DNA of 15,081 nt from Anaerococcus sp. (lineage in GTDB: Bacteria; Bacillota; Clostridia; Tissierellales; Peptoniphilaceae). The notes beneath the pieces were generated by a model. That model was not told where the DNA came from, searched no databases, and saw only the letters and a list, made by a program, of their open reading frames with translations. Of the stretch, positions 14,608 through 15,081 are shown piece after piece (position 1 is the stretch's first letter; each line of letters starts with the position of its first letter). The stretch lies in NCBI GenBank assembly GCA_030825745.1, contig JAPJPH010000010.1, positions 1 to 15,081 on the forward strand. The letters run 5' to 3'. A program made the position numbers and the translations under genes.

Positions 14608-14868
14608 ATGAGCGAAATAATAGAATTTAAATTTGACTGTCAAATGCTAATAAGCGGAAATAACCTAGATGAGGATGCAATATTTGATTATATAACAGAA
14701 AACCTAGAGGGAGATAGTCTCTTAGCAGTAGGCGATGAAGACCTAATCAAGATCCACTTTCACTCTAACAAACCATGGGAGATTTTAGAATATGCTGCCT
14801 CCCTAGGTGATATCCATGATGTTGTAATAGAAAATATGCAAAGACAAGCAGATGGATTAGACGGTTAA
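14608..14868 (+). CDS. Stand-alone FakA middle-domain-like small protein
   Basis: An 86-residue acidic protein without membrane segments. It resembles the middle domain of FakA (YloV/DAK phosphatase family), the ATP-binding subunit of fatty acid kinase: 'FDCQMLI' corresponds to FakA 'YCTEFLI', 'GDSLLAVGDEDLIKIHFH' to 'GDSLVVVGDDDLIKVHVH', and 'DVVIENMQRQ' to 'NIKIENMREQ'. Cys11, His50 and His52 match the Cys/His-x-His set conserved in FakA. The kinase domain and the C-terminal domain are absent, so it cannot itself phosphorylate. It follows telA after one base, its AAGGAG site lies inside the telA end, and a terminator follows at once, so it is part of the xpaC-telA operon. Such short proteins are sometimes named 'kinase to dihydroxyacetone kinase'. 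A partner role (FakB or lipid-related) is inferred. Confidence 0.75.
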   Translation: MSEIIEFKFDCQMLISGNNLDEDAIFDYITENLEGDSLLAVGDEDLIKIHFHSNKPWEILEYAASLGDIHDVVIENMQRQADGLDG

Positions 14869-14873
14869 ACCTT

Positions 14874-14906
14874 AACCTAGCCGAAATTATTGGCTAGGTT
14901 TTTTTT
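14874..14906 (+). terminator. Terminator of the xpaC-telA operon
   Basis: AACCTAGCC (14874-14882) and GGCTAGGTT (14892-14900) form a perfect 9-bp stem with a 9-base loop, followed by six more T, a classical intrinsic terminator. The ascending arm can also pair with GGTTAA that includes the stop codon of the preceding gene (14863-14868 with 14872-14877). Confidence 0.92.
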
Positions 14907-15004
14907 AAAAAATAAAATTACTAAAATGGCTAAAAATAGCAAATGCTACTCTTATGCTACCAGCAGTTTACAAATTTCAAGGTCAAATTGGTGGTAGGCA
15001 ACTA
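14907..15004. other. Intergenic region with small overlapping inverted repeats
   Basis: No gene is visible here. TAGCA-AA-TGCTA (14937-14948) is a perfect 5-bp-arm palindrome, and TGCTACCA (14955-14962) pairs with TGGTAGGCA (14992-15000) with one bulged G around a 29-base loop. These could shape a leader RNA or serve as protein sites. No T-box, TPP or other riboswitch signature was recognised. Confidence 0.35.
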
Positions 15005-15035
15005 ATATTTCTCCTATAATTTAGGTGAGAAATAT
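15005..15035. promoter_or_regulatory. Putative promoter and operator of the right-edge regulator gene
   Basis: ATATTTCTC (15005-15013) and GAGAAATAT (15027-15035) are perfect 9-bp inverted arms 13 bases apart, and a consensus -10 box TATAAT (15015-15020) lies between them. No good -35 box is found at 17 bp. A repressor bound to both arms would cover the promoter; autoregulation by the following gene product is plausible. Confidence 0.45.
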
Positions 15036-15054
15036 AAATATCGAGGAGGATATT

Positions 15055-15081
15055 ATGATACTAGCCGATAAAATAATCTAC
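15055..15081 (+). CDS. Start of a gene, probably XRE-family HTH regulator (partial)
   Basis: An ATG preceded by a strong GAGGAGG ribosome binding site opens a frame that runs off the window after nine codons: MILADKIIY. This is the characteristic beginning of a large group of Firmicute XRE-family regulators, in which MILADKII is followed by 'LRKK' and a helix-turn-helix domain. Only nine residues are visible, so the call rests on memory of that opening and on the inverted repeat around the -10 box. The rest of the gene lies outside the window. Confidence 0.55.

Overview
The window is low-GC, AT-rich bacterial DNA. It has Gram-positive-type Shine-Dalgarno sequences (AAGGAGG-like), sigma-A-type promoters (TTGACA, 17 bp, TATAAT-like) and very frequent CTA leucine and ATA isoleucine codons. 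Gene content (Man-family PTS with a DUF956 protein, XpaC-TelA pair, DUF951 next to MscS, M16C peptidase) fits an anaerobic Firmicute. A Peptoniphilaceae member such as Anaerococcus is my best guess, but this is inference from gene content and composition, not from a marker gene.

Left part (1-6065, minus strand): a five-gene transcription unit starts at a promoter near 5915-5943 and ends at the hairpin at 151-184. It encodes an EF-G-like GTPase, a eukaryotic-type (GH13_8) glycogen branching enzyme, a small SGNH/GDSL hydrolase, an MscS channel and a DUF951 protein. Most junctions are tight or overlapping, so translation is probably coupled. Left of the terminator lie two strong tandem promoters that read out of the window.

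Middle part (6024-9405, minus strand): a complete mannose-family PTS operon, EIIAB-EIIC-EIID-DUF956, with its own promoter, a perfect 12-bp palindrome between promoter and ribosome binding site, and a clean terminator. Together these genes import and phosphorylate a hexose or related sugar. No catabolic enzyme or regulator is linked to them here.

Right part (9406-15081, plus strand): a divergent M16C zinc metallopeptidase gene, then a compact three-gene unit xpaC-telA-small protein ending in a strong terminator. The 86-residue third protein looks like a free-standing copy of the middle (FakB-facing) domain of the fatty acid kinase subunit FakA, keeping its Cys and His-x-His residues. This is the least conventional assembly in the window. 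The last 27 bases are the start of a gene that probably encodes an XRE-family regulator, with an inverted repeat around its putative -10 box.

No rRNA, tRNA, CRISPR array, insertion sequence or phage gene was seen.
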